From the NCBI RefSeq assembly GCF_004010955.1, contig NZ_CP025227.1:2666001-2730000 (forward strand): DNA of 64,000 nt. The letters run 5' to 3'. The DNA comes from Actinomyces wuliandei (GTDB lineage: Bacteria; Actinomycetota; Actinomycetes; Actinomycetales; Actinomycetaceae). Position 1 is the stretch's first letter. Every line of letters starts with the position of its first letter. Positions 49,359-58,600 of the stretch are shown here, in pieces. A program made the position numbers and the translations under genes. The notes below the pieces were generated by a model. It was not told where the DNA came from. It did no database searches and saw nothing but the letters and a program-made list of their open reading frames with translations.

Positions 49359-50714
49359 TTACTCGCCTGCCGCACGGCGACGCTCCAGGACGGCGTCCAG
49401 GTCGATCGGCTGGAAGTCACGCTCCTCAAAGTCCGGTGCGGCAAAGGTCCTGACCCGGTTCGGACGGGCTGGCACCGGGGCGGAGCCGCCCTGCTCCACC
49501 ACCGGCTCCTCGTAGGCACGTCGAGGCGCCCGGGCAGCGAGCGTGTAGGTGGGGGCAGGAACATGGACCGGGCGCCAGCCCTGGGGCGGCGTCGCCGTCG
49601 GGACCTCAGCACGCCCCTTCCCCGCACGCCCCCGGCTCGGCTCGTCCTGAGTGGCGTCCTGCCGCGCGCCAGCCGTCGGGAGGTCGCCTGCGGTGACGGC
49701 CCGGCCCACCGAGGCGCCGTCCTTCACCTGACCCACAGCCTCGGCGTCACCACCGTCACCTGCCTCAGGCGGTGAGGCAGGGCTCTTCCGCAGCTCCTCC
49801 GACAACCCCGCCCGAGAGGCCTGCGGGCCAGGCCGCCGACTCACGCCGTCGGCGCCCGCCGTCGCGGCGCCCCGCACAGGCGCCGAGGCGGCCGCTGCTG
49901 CGTCTGGCACCTCGTCAGTCGTCCTGACCTGGACCGAGGTAGCGGAGCTCTCAGTCCGGGGGGACGTCCTTGACTGCGTCCGCACCCGGAACGACTCCTG
50001 GACGAACCGGGGCGCGACATGGACCGAGGCCTGCTGCTGCCCGGACAGGACGGCGTCGTCAAAGCCCGGCGCCTGGGTGTGCGACTGCGACTCGGGCTGC
50101 GCCTGCGTGCGCAGAGAAGGTCTGCTGGCCACGACTGGCACCGTGGGACGCCGCCCAGTCAGTCCCGTCAGCTCGCGCTCCAGCTCAGCGATCCGGTGCC
50201 GCTCGCGCCGGTCGGCCTGCGCCGAGGCCACCGCTGCCCGTCGTCCCGCCACCATGGAGACCCCCATGAGCGCCGTCGGCACCAGGGCGGGCCACCAGGG
50301 CAGCACCGTCAGCGCCCCCACGACCCACGCCCCCAGGGAGACCCCGAGCAGGACGCAGGCAAGGACACCACGGTGGGCCGCCGCCACTCGACGATGCTCC
50401 CGAGCCTGGGCATGGGCCTTCCGGGCACGCCCGAGCTCACGCTCTGTGCGCAGGGCTCTTACGTTCCTCACCGCGGGCCTGTTCATCGCCTTGACCTCCG
50501 GTCGCCGTCGAAAGAGTTCCGCGTGCCCGCCGCGCCCGCACCCACCGTCAGCAACCGCCGCCGTGGCTCCCGTGTCCAGCACCCGCAGCTCAGCAGAGTA
50601 GCGGTCCTGGATGTTGGACTGGCCAGTCATCTCACGACGCCGCACCAGAAACGGGAAAAGGTACACAGCGAGAACTGCGACGAGGGCAGCGAACGCCCAG
50701 ACCTCAACTCCCAC
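49359..50714 (-). CDS. GlpR-like membrane protein (partner of the MoeA/Glp-like protein)
   Basis: 451 residues, GTG start. One N-terminal membrane helix (VWAFAALVAVLAVYLFPFLV), a cytoplasmic basic stretch with Arg/Ala-rich helix, a helix pair (about residues 117-155: VLACVLLGVSLGAWVVGALT and PWWPALVPTALMGVSMVAG), then a long disordered cytoplasmic tail. Its position matches that of GlpR, the membrane receptor reported in Corynebacterium glutamicum to bind the gephyrin-like protein Glp at the division site, encoded beside rimJ and a moeA paralogue. The same order (moeA-like, GNAT, membrane protein) occurs here. The function is inferred from this synteny and topology, not from motifs. About 137 bases separate it from the GNAT gene. 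Confidence 0.72.
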   Translation of the reverse strand: MGVEVWAFAALVAVLAVYLFPFLVRRREMTGQSNIQDRYSAELRVLDTGATAAVADGGCGRGGHAELFRRRPEVKAMNRPAVRNVRALRTERELGRARKAHAQAREHRRVAAAHRGVLACVLLGVSLGAWVVGALTVLPWWPALVPTALMGVSMVAGRRAAVASAQADRRERHRIAELERELTGLTGRRPTVPVVASRPSLRTQAQPESQSHTQAPGFDDAVLSGQQQASVHVAPRFVQESFRVRTQSRTSPRTESSATSVQVRTTDEVPDAAAAASAPVRGAATAGADGVSRRPGPQASRAGLSEELRKSPASPPEAGDGGDAEAVGQVKDGASVGRAVTAGDLPTAGARQDATQDEPSRGRAGKGRAEVPTATPPQGWRPVHVPAPTYTLAARAPRRAYEEPVVEQGGSAPVPARPNRVRTFAAPDFEERDFQPIDLDAVLERRRAAGE

Positions 50715-50851
50715 ATCTCAACCGTATGCGTATCAACGAGCACAGCATCGGAGGAACACTCCGTGCGTCGGCAAGTCGTCGGCCGGGCAGCCGGAAATGT
50801 CCACACCCACGTCTACCTTTCAACTCATTAACCACCAGCGTATCGATGACC

Positions 50852-51622
50852 TCATGAGTCACACGCGCCTCGTGGCCGAGCTCGCGCCTCCAGCCGCGCC
50901 ACCATCCCCGCGCCACCGAGCTCCTCAGAAAGAACCGCAAAGGACACATGATCGGCCCAGTCCCCGGCTATATGCATAAAAGCACGACGCAGCCCCTCCT
51001 CACGCAGTCCCAGCGCGCGGCACAGCGCAATACTGCGCCGGTTCCCCGGACGCACATTGACCTCGACGCGGTGCAGGCCTACCTGGGCTCCCATCAGGTG
51101 GTCCACGACCATGGCGACAGCAAGACGCATCACCCCCCGCCCCTCATAGGCAGAGGCGATCCAGTAGCCCACCTGGGCACTGCGCACGGACCCCCACTGG
51201 ATCGGGTCGGCACTCACCTGTCCCGCCAGCACCCCGTCGACCTCCAGCGCAAAGGGCATAGCCCGCCCCTGCCGGGCGTGCCGCGCCTGCTGACGCACGT
51301 AGTCGGGAAACTCGGGCAGGTCCTCCTGCGCCCCGGGAGGGCAGGTCGCCTCCCAGGACGCAAGCCGACCCGCCTCGGACAGGCGCAGCCGGAGCCACTC
51401 CTCCTCGTCGCCAGGCCGCAGCTCTCGCAGGCACACCACGCCCGCTCCCCGCACCAGGCCTCGGACAGCGACGTCCTCCTGGCACAGGCGCACAGGCCAC
51501 CGGTAGCGGGAGGACACCGCCGACCTGCGCCGGGGCAGGTCAGCCACCCACGACCACCACCTCGCTTGAGAGTCCTCCGAGTCTCGATCCGGCTGCCTGC
51601 GTGTGGGGACCAGTCTGCGCAT
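50852..51622 (-). CDS. GNAT-family (RimJ-like) N-acetyltransferase
   Basis: 256 residues from the ATG at 51622; the frame is open further upstream only as a by-product of the MoeA-like gene. The first 60 residues are basic and variable. The GNAT core follows: VCLRELRPGDEEEWLRLRL, MPFALEVDGVLAGQVSADPI, VGYWIASAYEGRGVMRLAVA (acetyl-CoA loop) and LHRVEVNVRPGNRRSIALCR. RimJ-like enzymes acetylate protein N-termini or small molecules; no substrate is shown. It follows the MoeA-like gene by 43 bases on the same strand and precedes the GlpR-like gene, as in mycobacteria and corynebacteria. Confidence 0.88.
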   Translation of the reverse strand: MRRLVPTRRQPDRDSEDSQARWWSWVADLPRRRSAVSSRYRWPVRLCQEDVAVRGLVRGAGVVCLRELRPGDEEEWLRLRLSEAGRLASWEATCPPGAQEDLPEFPDYVRQQARHARQGRAMPFALEVDGVLAGQVSADPIQWGSVRSAQVGYWIASAYEGRGVMRLAVAMVVDHLMGAQVGLHRVEVNVRPGNRRSIALCRALGLREEGLRRAFMHIAGDWADHVSFAVLSEELGGAGMVARLEARARPRGACDS

Positions 51623-51665
51623 ACCCTGACCATAGCCGGACGAGAGGCGGTACGCCCCGCCCCCG

Positions 51666-52877
51666 TCAGGTGTCCAGAAGAAGGCAGTGCAGGGTGTCCC
51701 CGGCGACGACGGTGTGCGTGTCCTCCGGGACCACGGCGATCGCGTTCGCTCTGGCCAGGCCATAGAGCCGCGCGGCCCCAGGCTGTGCCGTCGGCTCAGC
51801 ACGGTACCCGCGCGAGGGGGAGCCGACCAGGCGGACCGGGACGAACTCGCGCATCCCCGCCGGGGAGTGCCAGCCCACCGACACCGCGGCGGGAAGAGAG
51901 CCGCGGTGCAGACTGGTGTACCCGGCAACCTGACGCAGGACCGGACGGACAAAGGTCTCAAAGGCGATGAGCGCGCTGACCGGGTCCCCGGGCAGGCAGA
52001 AGACCGGTGTGCCCTCGACCGTCCCAAGCCCCAGCTGCCTGCCCGGCGTCATGGCCACCGAGTCGAAGCGGACGGTCCCCAGCGGCGCCAGGACCTCCTT
52101 GACGCAGTCGCTCTGGCCTGCCGAGAGCCCACCGGTGGTCACGATGAGGTCGGCCCGCACCAGCTGGTCCTCCAGGGTCTCCTGCACGGCACGCGGGTCA
52201 TCGGGCACCGCCGCCACCCTGAAAGCCTGCCCGCCGGCCTCGGTCACAGCGGAGGCCAGGGCGGCACCGTTAGCGTCACAGACCTCCTCGACCTCACGGA
52301 CGGGCGTCGGCTCGACCAGCTCGCCCCCGACCGGGACCACGACGACACGGGGGGCGGGGCGAACAGGCACCCGGCTCAGTCCCAGGTTGGCAAGCAGGGC
52401 CACCTGCCTGGCAGTGACCCTGGTGCCTCGGGCCAGCACCGTCACCCCGGCTCCGACGTCCTCCGCACGGTGGCGCACACCATGTCCTCCAGGCACGGCG
52501 CTGTAGACCGCGACACGGTCCGCACCACGGTCGGTCTGCGTCCACGGCACCACGGCATCGGCACCCACAGGCATGACCGCCCCGGAGTCAACCAGGACCG
52601 CGCAGCCGGGCACCAGCCGGCCGGAGCGCCCCTCCCCGGCCCGCACGGCATCCACCACCCTGAGGGTGACGGGGGCCGCGAGGGAGGCGCCTGCCAGGTC
52701 GGCGGAGGCGACGGCGTAGCCGTCAGCTCCCGCCAGGTCGACTACAGGCAGGTCTGCCCCGGCCACGACGTCCTGGGCGAGCACGCACTCCACGGCGTCA
52801 GGAAGGGCGACGTCCAGCGGCGCAGCCGCCTGGGCAGTCTCAAGGCACGCAGCCAGGTGCTCGGCGACTGTTCTCAT
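51666..52877 (-). CDS. MoeA-family protein, gephyrin-like (Glp candidate)
   Basis: 403 residues with the full MoeA domain order: domain I/II (VAGADLPVVDLAGADGYAVA), molybdopterin-binding MoCF domain (TTGGLSAGQSDCVKEVL, MTPGRQLGLG, FCLPGDPVSALIAFETFV) and C-terminal barrel. MoeA inserts molybdate into molybdopterin. Two family motifs are altered: the usual N/D-SAMDGYAV is LAGADGYAV, and LPGNPVS is LPGDPVS. In Corynebacterium a MoeA paralogue of this locus, Glp, instead binds FtsZ and the membrane protein GlpR. The locus here has the same order with a GlpR-like protein, so a division role is as likely as a molybdenum role. No other molybdopterin gene is in the window. Confidence 0.85.
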   Translation of the reverse strand: MRTVAEHLAACLETAQAAAPLDVALPDAVECVLAQDVVAGADLPVVDLAGADGYAVASADLAGASLAAPVTLRVVDAVRAGEGRSGRLVPGCAVLVDSGAVMPVGADAVVPWTQTDRGADRVAVYSAVPGGHGVRHRAEDVGAGVTVLARGTRVTARQVALLANLGLSRVPVRPAPRVVVVPVGGELVEPTPVREVEEVCDANGAALASAVTEAGGQAFRVAAVPDDPRAVQETLEDQLVRADLIVTTGGLSAGQSDCVKEVLAPLGTVRFDSVAMTPGRQLGLGTVEGTPVFCLPGDPVSALIAFETFVRPVLRQVAGYTSLHRGSLPAAVSVGWHSPAGMREFVPVRLVGSPSRGYRAEPTAQPGAARLYGLARANAIAVVPEDTHTVVAGDTLHCLLLDT

Positions 52878-53052
52878 GGCCCCAGGCTACCGCCCAGCCA
52901 CAGGAACCACCGCGCAGCCCTCACCGTCAGCACCAGCAGGGCGGAGTGGAGTCACGAGTGGGCACACGGAGCACGACAGGTGCGCGCACCTCATACGCCC
53001 GCCGTACGCACCCGGTATGTACCTGGCTGAGGGAACCTGAGACAATGACGTC

Positions 53053-53715
53053 ATGAGCAACGGCGCCCGCCCCCTCCCCGACACCGGAGCCCTCACGACT
53101 GACGACGCCAAGGAGCGGCTGCGCGAGGTGCTCCGGGACCGCCGGTCCTCCCTCCACCGCCATCCCACCCACGGCCACGGCCCCGGGTGCGAGGCACTGA
53201 CCAGCCACGCCCTCCAGGCTGTCAACGGCGCCCGGTGCGTGGCCGCCTTTGTCTCCGTGGGGTCCGAGCCCTGCACCCGGCTCCTGCTGGAACGGCTGGG
53301 CGAGCAGGGGGTGGAGGTGCTCCTGCCCGTCCTGGGCCCACGCCTGGCCCGCTGCTGGGGCCGCTTCAGCGGCAGCCACGACCTGGCTGAGCGCTCACCG
53401 GGACGCCCGCCCGAGCCCGGGGGGCAGGCACTGCCCGCACAGGCAGTGGCACAGGCAGAGGCACTCATCGTCCCGGCCCTGGCGGTGGACCGCTCAGGCC
53501 AGCGGCTGGGACAAGGAGGCGGCTGGTACGACCGCATGCTGCCCCTGCGCCGCGACGGCACCCCCGCCTTCGCGGTCGTCCACCCCGACGAGCTGTTCAC
53601 CGACCATCTCCCGGTCGAGCCGCACGACCAGCGTGTTGACGCCATCATCTGCGAGGAGCAGTGGTTCCTGCTGGAGGGCTCGCAGTTCTCCTCCAGCGGC
53701 CCGCCCCCGGCCTGA
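53053..53715 (+). CDS. 5-formyltetrahydrofolate cyclo-ligase
   Basis: 220 residues. The enzyme converts 5-formyl-THF to 5,10-methenyl-THF using ATP. Family motifs are present: basic N-terminal helix LREVLRDRRSSLH, VAAFVSVGSEPCT, LLPVLGPRLARCWGRF, and the C-terminal RLGQGGGWYDRML (phosphate-binding/catalytic loop) followed by VHPDELFTDHLPVEPHD. ATG at 53053. It is divergent from the MoeA-like gene over 175 bases. The neighbours SAF protein and MscL on the same strand reproduce the order known from other actinobacteria. Confidence 0.95.
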   Translation: MSNGARPLPDTGALTTDDAKERLREVLRDRRSSLHRHPTHGHGPGCEALTSHALQAVNGARCVAAFVSVGSEPCTRLLLERLGEQGVEVLLPVLGPRLARCWGRFSGSHDLAERSPGRPPEPGGQALPAQAVAQAEALIVPALAVDRSGQRLGQGGGWYDRMLPLRRDGTPAFAVVHPDELFTDHLPVEPHDQRVDAIICEEQWFLLEGSQFSSSGPPPA

Positions 53716-53879
53716 CCCCGTCCCGACCGCCCCTCGCGCGCCGACCGGCCTCACCCGCCCCGGGCCGCCCACTCAGGCGAGAGCAGGACAGGTCACCACA
53801 GACCGGACCTGGTCCGCCTCGTCAACAGGAAGCAGTGCCGGGGGCACCTGATAACCAGGAGGACCGGCACCATGGCCGC

Positions 53880-54635
53880 ATGATCGTAGGTCGTCGCACA
53901 CACCGAACCAGGCCCTCCTCCCCCTCCCCACGACCGCGGACACAGCCCCGTACCCGAGCACCACGCCCCTCCCGCCTGCTGTGGAGGCACCGGCACCTGG
54001 TCGTGGCCGCCTGCCTGGCAACCGCAGTGGTGGCGGCGCTGAACGTGCTGCGCCCCGCCCCGCCCCCGACGCAGGAGGTGCTGGTGGCCGCCAGGGAGGT
54101 CAGCGCCGGCGCGCTCGTCACCGAGGACGACGTGGCCCGACGCAACGTCCCCGCGCAGGGGCTGCCCGAGTCCGGCCTGGCCGGGGAGGAGGTGGTCGGG
54201 CAGCGCTCAGCCATCACCCTGGAGCCTGGAACGGTCCTCACGAGCTCCATGACGAGCGCGGCACTGACCCAGGGGCTCGATCCCGACCAGCGAGTCGTCC
54301 AGGTACCGGTCGGTGTCGGAGCAGAGCTGGCGGAGCCAGGGGCGCAGGTAGACGTCATCGACGCACGTGCCACCAGCAGCATCGCGCAGGCCGTTGAGAG
54401 CCCTTCTGAGGAGGCTCCCCCTGTCCTGTCCAGCCCGGTATCCACCCAGAGGCCACAGACCACCGTGCTGACACGACGGGCACGGGTCCTCATGACCCAG
54501 CCGGGTGACGACAGCACCCCCTGGGGAACAGGGACGAAAGTCACACTCATAACCATTGCTGTTTCCTCAGGTGACGCTACCCTGGTTGCCGCTGCGGCCA
54601 CCACTGGAGCGCTCGGTATTGTCCTGAGCCCGTGA
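53880..54635 (+). CDS. SAF-domain protein (CpaB/RcpC-like)
   Basis: 251 residues starting at the ATG at 53880; the same frame is open to 53661 but that part overlaps the cyclo-ligase. AGGAGG lies about 20 bases upstream, so the start is uncertain. A basic Pro/Arg-rich N-terminus (35 residues) precedes one membrane helix (LVVAACLATAVVAALNVL). The SAF domain follows (EVLVAAREVSAGALVTEDDV), then a beta-rich part with VVQVPVGVGAELAEPGAQVDVIDARA. This is the CpaB layout of Flp pilus assembly, but no pilus gene is near, and actinobacterial copies next to mscL are of unknown role. Likely membrane-anchored and extracytoplasmic. Confidence 0.85.
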   Translation: MIVGRRTHRTRPSSPSPRPRTQPRTRAPRPSRLLWRHRHLVVAACLATAVVAALNVLRPAPPPTQEVLVAAREVSAGALVTEDDVARRNVPAQGLPESGLAGEEVVGQRSAITLEPGTVLTSSMTSAALTQGLDPDQRVVQVPVGVGAELAEPGAQVDVIDARATSSIAQAVESPSEEAPPVLSSPVSTQRPQTTVLTRRARVLMTQPGDDSTPWGTGTKVTLITIAVSSGDATLVAAAATTGALGIVLSP

Positions 54636-54725
54636 GCCGCTGTGGCCGCTTGCAGAGCGCGCCTGTTCCGTTCCCCCGATGGCGCATGATGGCTGAGACG
54701 CCAGCGCCACTATGAAAGGACCGAC

Positions 54726-55109
54726 ATGATCAAGGGCTTCAGGGACTTTATCTCCCAGGGCAACGTCCTCGACCTCGCCGTCGCCGTCATCATCGGCGCT
54801 GCTTTCGCCCCTATCGTTGAGGCCGTCACCAACGTCATCATGGGTATTGTCGGCGCCCTGGTGGGCCAGCCGAACTTCGACTCCGTCGGTGAGTTCTCCA
54901 TCAACGGCTCGGACATGATCCAGCCCGGCACGATCGTCACCCAGGTCGTCAACTTCCTGCTTGTCGCCGCAGCCGTCTACTTCTGCATCGTCATGCCCAT
55001 GAACAGGCTTAACGAGCGTCGTAAGAAGGCGGCCGAGGAGGCCGCCGAGCCGACCGACGTCGAGCTGCTGACCGAGATCCGGGACCTGCTCTCCCAGCAG
55101 CGGGGCTAG
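54726..55109 (+). CDS. mscL: Large-conductance mechanosensitive channel
   Basis: 127 residues, typical MscL length. N-terminal amphipathic helix MIKGFRDFISQGNVLDLAVA, first membrane helix with VAVIIGAAFAPIVEAVTN, the periplasmic loop, second helix VVNFLLVAAAVYFCIVMP, and a C-terminal charged bundle (NRLNERRKKAAEE, LLTEIRDLL). It opens under membrane tension to release solutes on osmotic downshock. Good ribosome site GAAAGGA before the ATG at 54726. Lies 90 bases after the SAF gene on the same strand. Confidence 0.97.
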   Translation: MIKGFRDFISQGNVLDLAVAVIIGAAFAPIVEAVTNVIMGIVGALVGQPNFDSVGEFSINGSDMIQPGTIVTQVVNFLLVAAAVYFCIVMPMNRLNERRKKAAEEAAEPTDVELLTEIRDLLSQQRG

Positions 55110-55160
55110 GCACCACCCACCCTGCGGCAGCCAGGACAGGCTGTCGCAGGCATCTAGCCA

Positions 55161-55218
55161 CAGGACCCCCTGGCCAGGGCACCCACACCACACTGCGTGC
55201 TGCGGCCGGGGGGTCCTG
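55161..55218. terminator. Inverted repeat between mscL and the convergent helicase-like gene
   Basis: CAGGACCCCCTGGCC (55161-55175) pairs with GGCCGGGGGGTCCTG (55204-55218), 15 bases with one mismatch-like wobble, around a 28-base loop. It lies 51 bases past the mscL stop and could end transcription from either side. The rest of 55110-55620 (about 500 bases) shows no convincing gene. Confidence 0.5.
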
Positions 55219-55620
55219 CGCGCAGGGATGACCTGTGGAGACCTGCGACGGGCCATGGCGAGGGCACGGCAGGGACGAGGCCGCACAGCCCAGGCCCGTC
55301 CCGGACAGCCCCCTGGCACCAGAACCGTCCCAGCGCCTGGAAGGACTACCAGTGGGGTGGGACGTCACGCAGCAGACGGGCGTCATTAGCGTCGGCATCG
55401 CCTGCACGGACGACGCCGTCAGCCCAGCCAGCGCCACCGCTGCTGTCATAGGCGCTGCCGGGACCAGTCTCACCGCAGGCAGCCGCGCTCCTCAGGGCGC
55501 CAGTGGTGGAGCCAGCCTGCGCCAGGTCCTCAGGCACCTCGCCACGGGCCACACGATCCCGGTCCCTGGAGGACAGGACCACAACCCTCCGGTGCCTGCG
55601 GCGGCCTCCTGAGGACACGC

Positions 55621-58600
55621 TCACCGTGCCCGCCGCACCGCGTTGGTCAGGACAGCATCGATACCGGAGCCACGTCGGCGCAGCGCCAGGGCCGCCCTGA
55701 GCTCCTCGATCTCCTCCTCCTCCTCACGAACCACGCCGTCGGAGCGGATCCAGGCCACCAGGTCATCCAGCTGGTCGTCGGAGTAGGCCTGCAGCGGCAG
55801 CCCCTGGGCGATAGGTGGGCGCTGAACTCGGTTGTCCCACGGCACGGCCATGGGGTCGCTGGGCTCCGGCGCAGGCGCCGGAGCCGGGGCACGGTCTGCA
55901 GCCACGGGCACCCAGGAGGCAGCCTCCGGGCCCACTGGGGCAGGCGCACTGGGCAGAGAGGACCGGGAGACCGCAGCAGCAGAGCCCGAGGCTGCTGGCA
56001 GGGTCGGCTCCGTGTCGTCAACGTGGTCGGGAAGCGCCTCCCCCGGAGCCATTGCCCGGGCCTCCTGGCGTGCCACCAGCTCGGACAGCACCAGGTCCTC
56101 GACCCGGCCCGCCTCCGCCTGTGGGTCCACAAAGACCCCGACCGAGTATGCGATGTGCACGCGCCACCCCCGCTGCTCCAGCCGTTCCACCCGGTGCCGG
56201 TCACGGCGACGCAGACTCGGCTCGGCCACGTAGTCGGTGTCATCCGTGAGCACCGCGACCAGGAGCTCGTCAGGGTAGTCCGGGTGACCAATCGCCAAGG
56301 GGATACGCACGCCTCCCTCCACCCCGTACCGGGGGACCACAGACAGCCCCTTGCGCCACAGGTGCTCCGCCAGGTCCACCAGGAGGCGGTCCGGGACCCT
56401 GCCAGCAGAACCGCCGGGAATCGCCGCTGCCTCAGCGCGCGCCAGCACCTCGCGCAGCAGCTGCGCCCCTGCCGACCGCAGACGCTCAGGATCGATGTCG
56501 TCGGCCGCCAGGCAGGAGACGACCTGGGTGCGCCCCCGTGAGGCGCACAGGGCCTCCACCAGGCCAACCATCCCGTCGTGGTCGGAGATCGCCCCAAAGC
56601 TGTGGATGGTGCGGCCGTGGGGGGTCTTGGCATAGCCGACGCTCACAATGACGTGGTCACGGCGCAGGGCACGAGCCCCGGAAAGGTCCACCACGACAAA
56701 GGGCTCGTCCGCGCCGGGGGAGAAGAAGCGCTCCAGGGCCGGGGAGCCCGCCACCGCCTGGGCCACCGCTGAGCGCACCGCGTCAGCGTGCAGGGTGTTG
56801 AGGGCGACCACCCCCAGGGACTCCTCAGGACAGGTCAGTGCCCGGTCGATCACCAGGTCGACGACGCGGTCCACCTCCGCCGACACCGTCTCCACCGCAG
56901 TCTGCCCAGGAGCAGGCATGCCCCTGCCGTCCACGAGGTCAAGGCTGAGGGTCCCTTCTCCCGGCGGGGAGGGGACCGCGTCCACCACGCCCTGGTAGCC
57001 GTGGGAGGACAGGAAGGCGGCGATCCCGGCGTCCAAGGTGTTGCGGAAGGTGGGCAGGGTCACCGAGGGGAGGAGAGGACCGAGCTCAGCAGCCATGCCG
57101 CTGGAGGAGCGGCGCGGGTCCCCGACGACCAGGACCTGCTCAGCACGCACGAAGGTGGGCAGGACCTGGGACACCGGCAGGTGCCCGCTCGCGTCCATGA
57201 CCACCAGGTCCACCACAGCCATCGGGTCCAGGACCTGCGGTACCAGCGTCGGCGGGATGATCCACACCGGCTTGGCCAGCAGGGCCACCGGGTGGGCCGC
57301 CAGGATCTCACGCATGGGCACGCCGTCATCCCGGGCGAGCGCGATGTAGAGCGCCCGGGCGTCATCCTTGTCCGCCTCTACCGCAGCCCGCACCCGCCGT
57401 GCGTAGGCCTGGGTCACCGGCCCGGGCAGGGACTGCGACTGTGCGGCATCCAGGTCACGCAGCCGGGAGGACAGCTCCGTCAGTGCCCGGGCGTCCAGCC
57501 CGCCTATGTCGGGGTCCTCACGCAGGATGTAGGCCAGCACCGATGACCACCAGCAGTAGGTCAGCTCGCTGTCCAGCCGGCCCTCCTCGACCCCGCGCTG
57601 CGCCAGGTCCTCGACAAGGGGCCCCAGGCCCAGCCTCTCCAGCTCGGCCCGGATTCGGTTGACCTCGGGAAGCCTCTGCGCCGTCAGGTCGTCGGCAGCC
57701 AGGGCGTTGACGTAATCGACAAGCTCGTCCAGGGGGTAGTCGACCAGCACCGAGGTGTCCTGGGTACGAGCCAGAATCGGCTGGACCTCCTCAACGGCGC
57801 GATGAGCCGTGGCGGCCGCGCGGGTCATCTCGTCCAGGCCGTGAGGCAGGCTGGGCCAGCCGTCGTCAGGGTCGTAGCGGCGCCAGGCCTCCCGGCAGCG
57901 CTGGACCTTGACCAGCTCGCCGTGAAGGTCACTGACCACCCTCCCAGGCCTGACGAGGTCCTTGGCCTGCCTGGTGAAGCGACGGCGGCGGGCACCGTCC
58001 ATGGTGACGTGGTGCTCCTCCCGCCACCGTCGTGTCGCCGTCGCCGCCACCATGTCAGCGGCAGAACGCTCAAAGACCTCCGGCACAAAGACGTCAAGAG
58101 ACTCGCGCACGCCGTCGAGGACCCGGAGCTGGTCCATCCACTCTGACAGGGTCCCTGCCCGGGCCAGACCCGTCGACTGGGCTGTCTGCTCAACATGACG
58201 CTGCACGCCTGGCAGCAGCTCTCCCAGGGCGCGCAGGTGGACCAGCGCGTCAGTGGCCTCGTCCATGTCGCTGACGGCGATCCCGTTCCAGGCGCTGGTG
58301 GACACCTCAGAGGTGAAGATTCCCAGCGCGTAACCGCGACGAAGCAGTCCACGCGCGCGCTCCAGCCCCTCCTCGTCCAGGCGCTCCAGGAGGTCGGGGC
58401 TGACACGTACCCGGGTGGTGGCTCTGGAGGAGCGACGCCCTGTCAGCTCTGCCAGCGTCTGCAAGGCCTCGTAGGCCGAGACCCCCCAGGGCTGGCGCGA
58501 GCGGTGGAGCGCCCCGACATAGCGGTCCAGACGGGAGCGTACCTGCTGCAGGTGCTCACGCATCTCCATGATGCCAGCCACGTCCAGCGCGGGGGGCTGG

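Noticed and set aside
55235..55612. 125-codon plus-strand frame and an overlapping minus-strand frame between mscL and the helicase-like gene
   Set aside because: No ribosome site, no domain, and both strands open at once as expected by chance at this GC; the region contains a strong inverted repeat instead.
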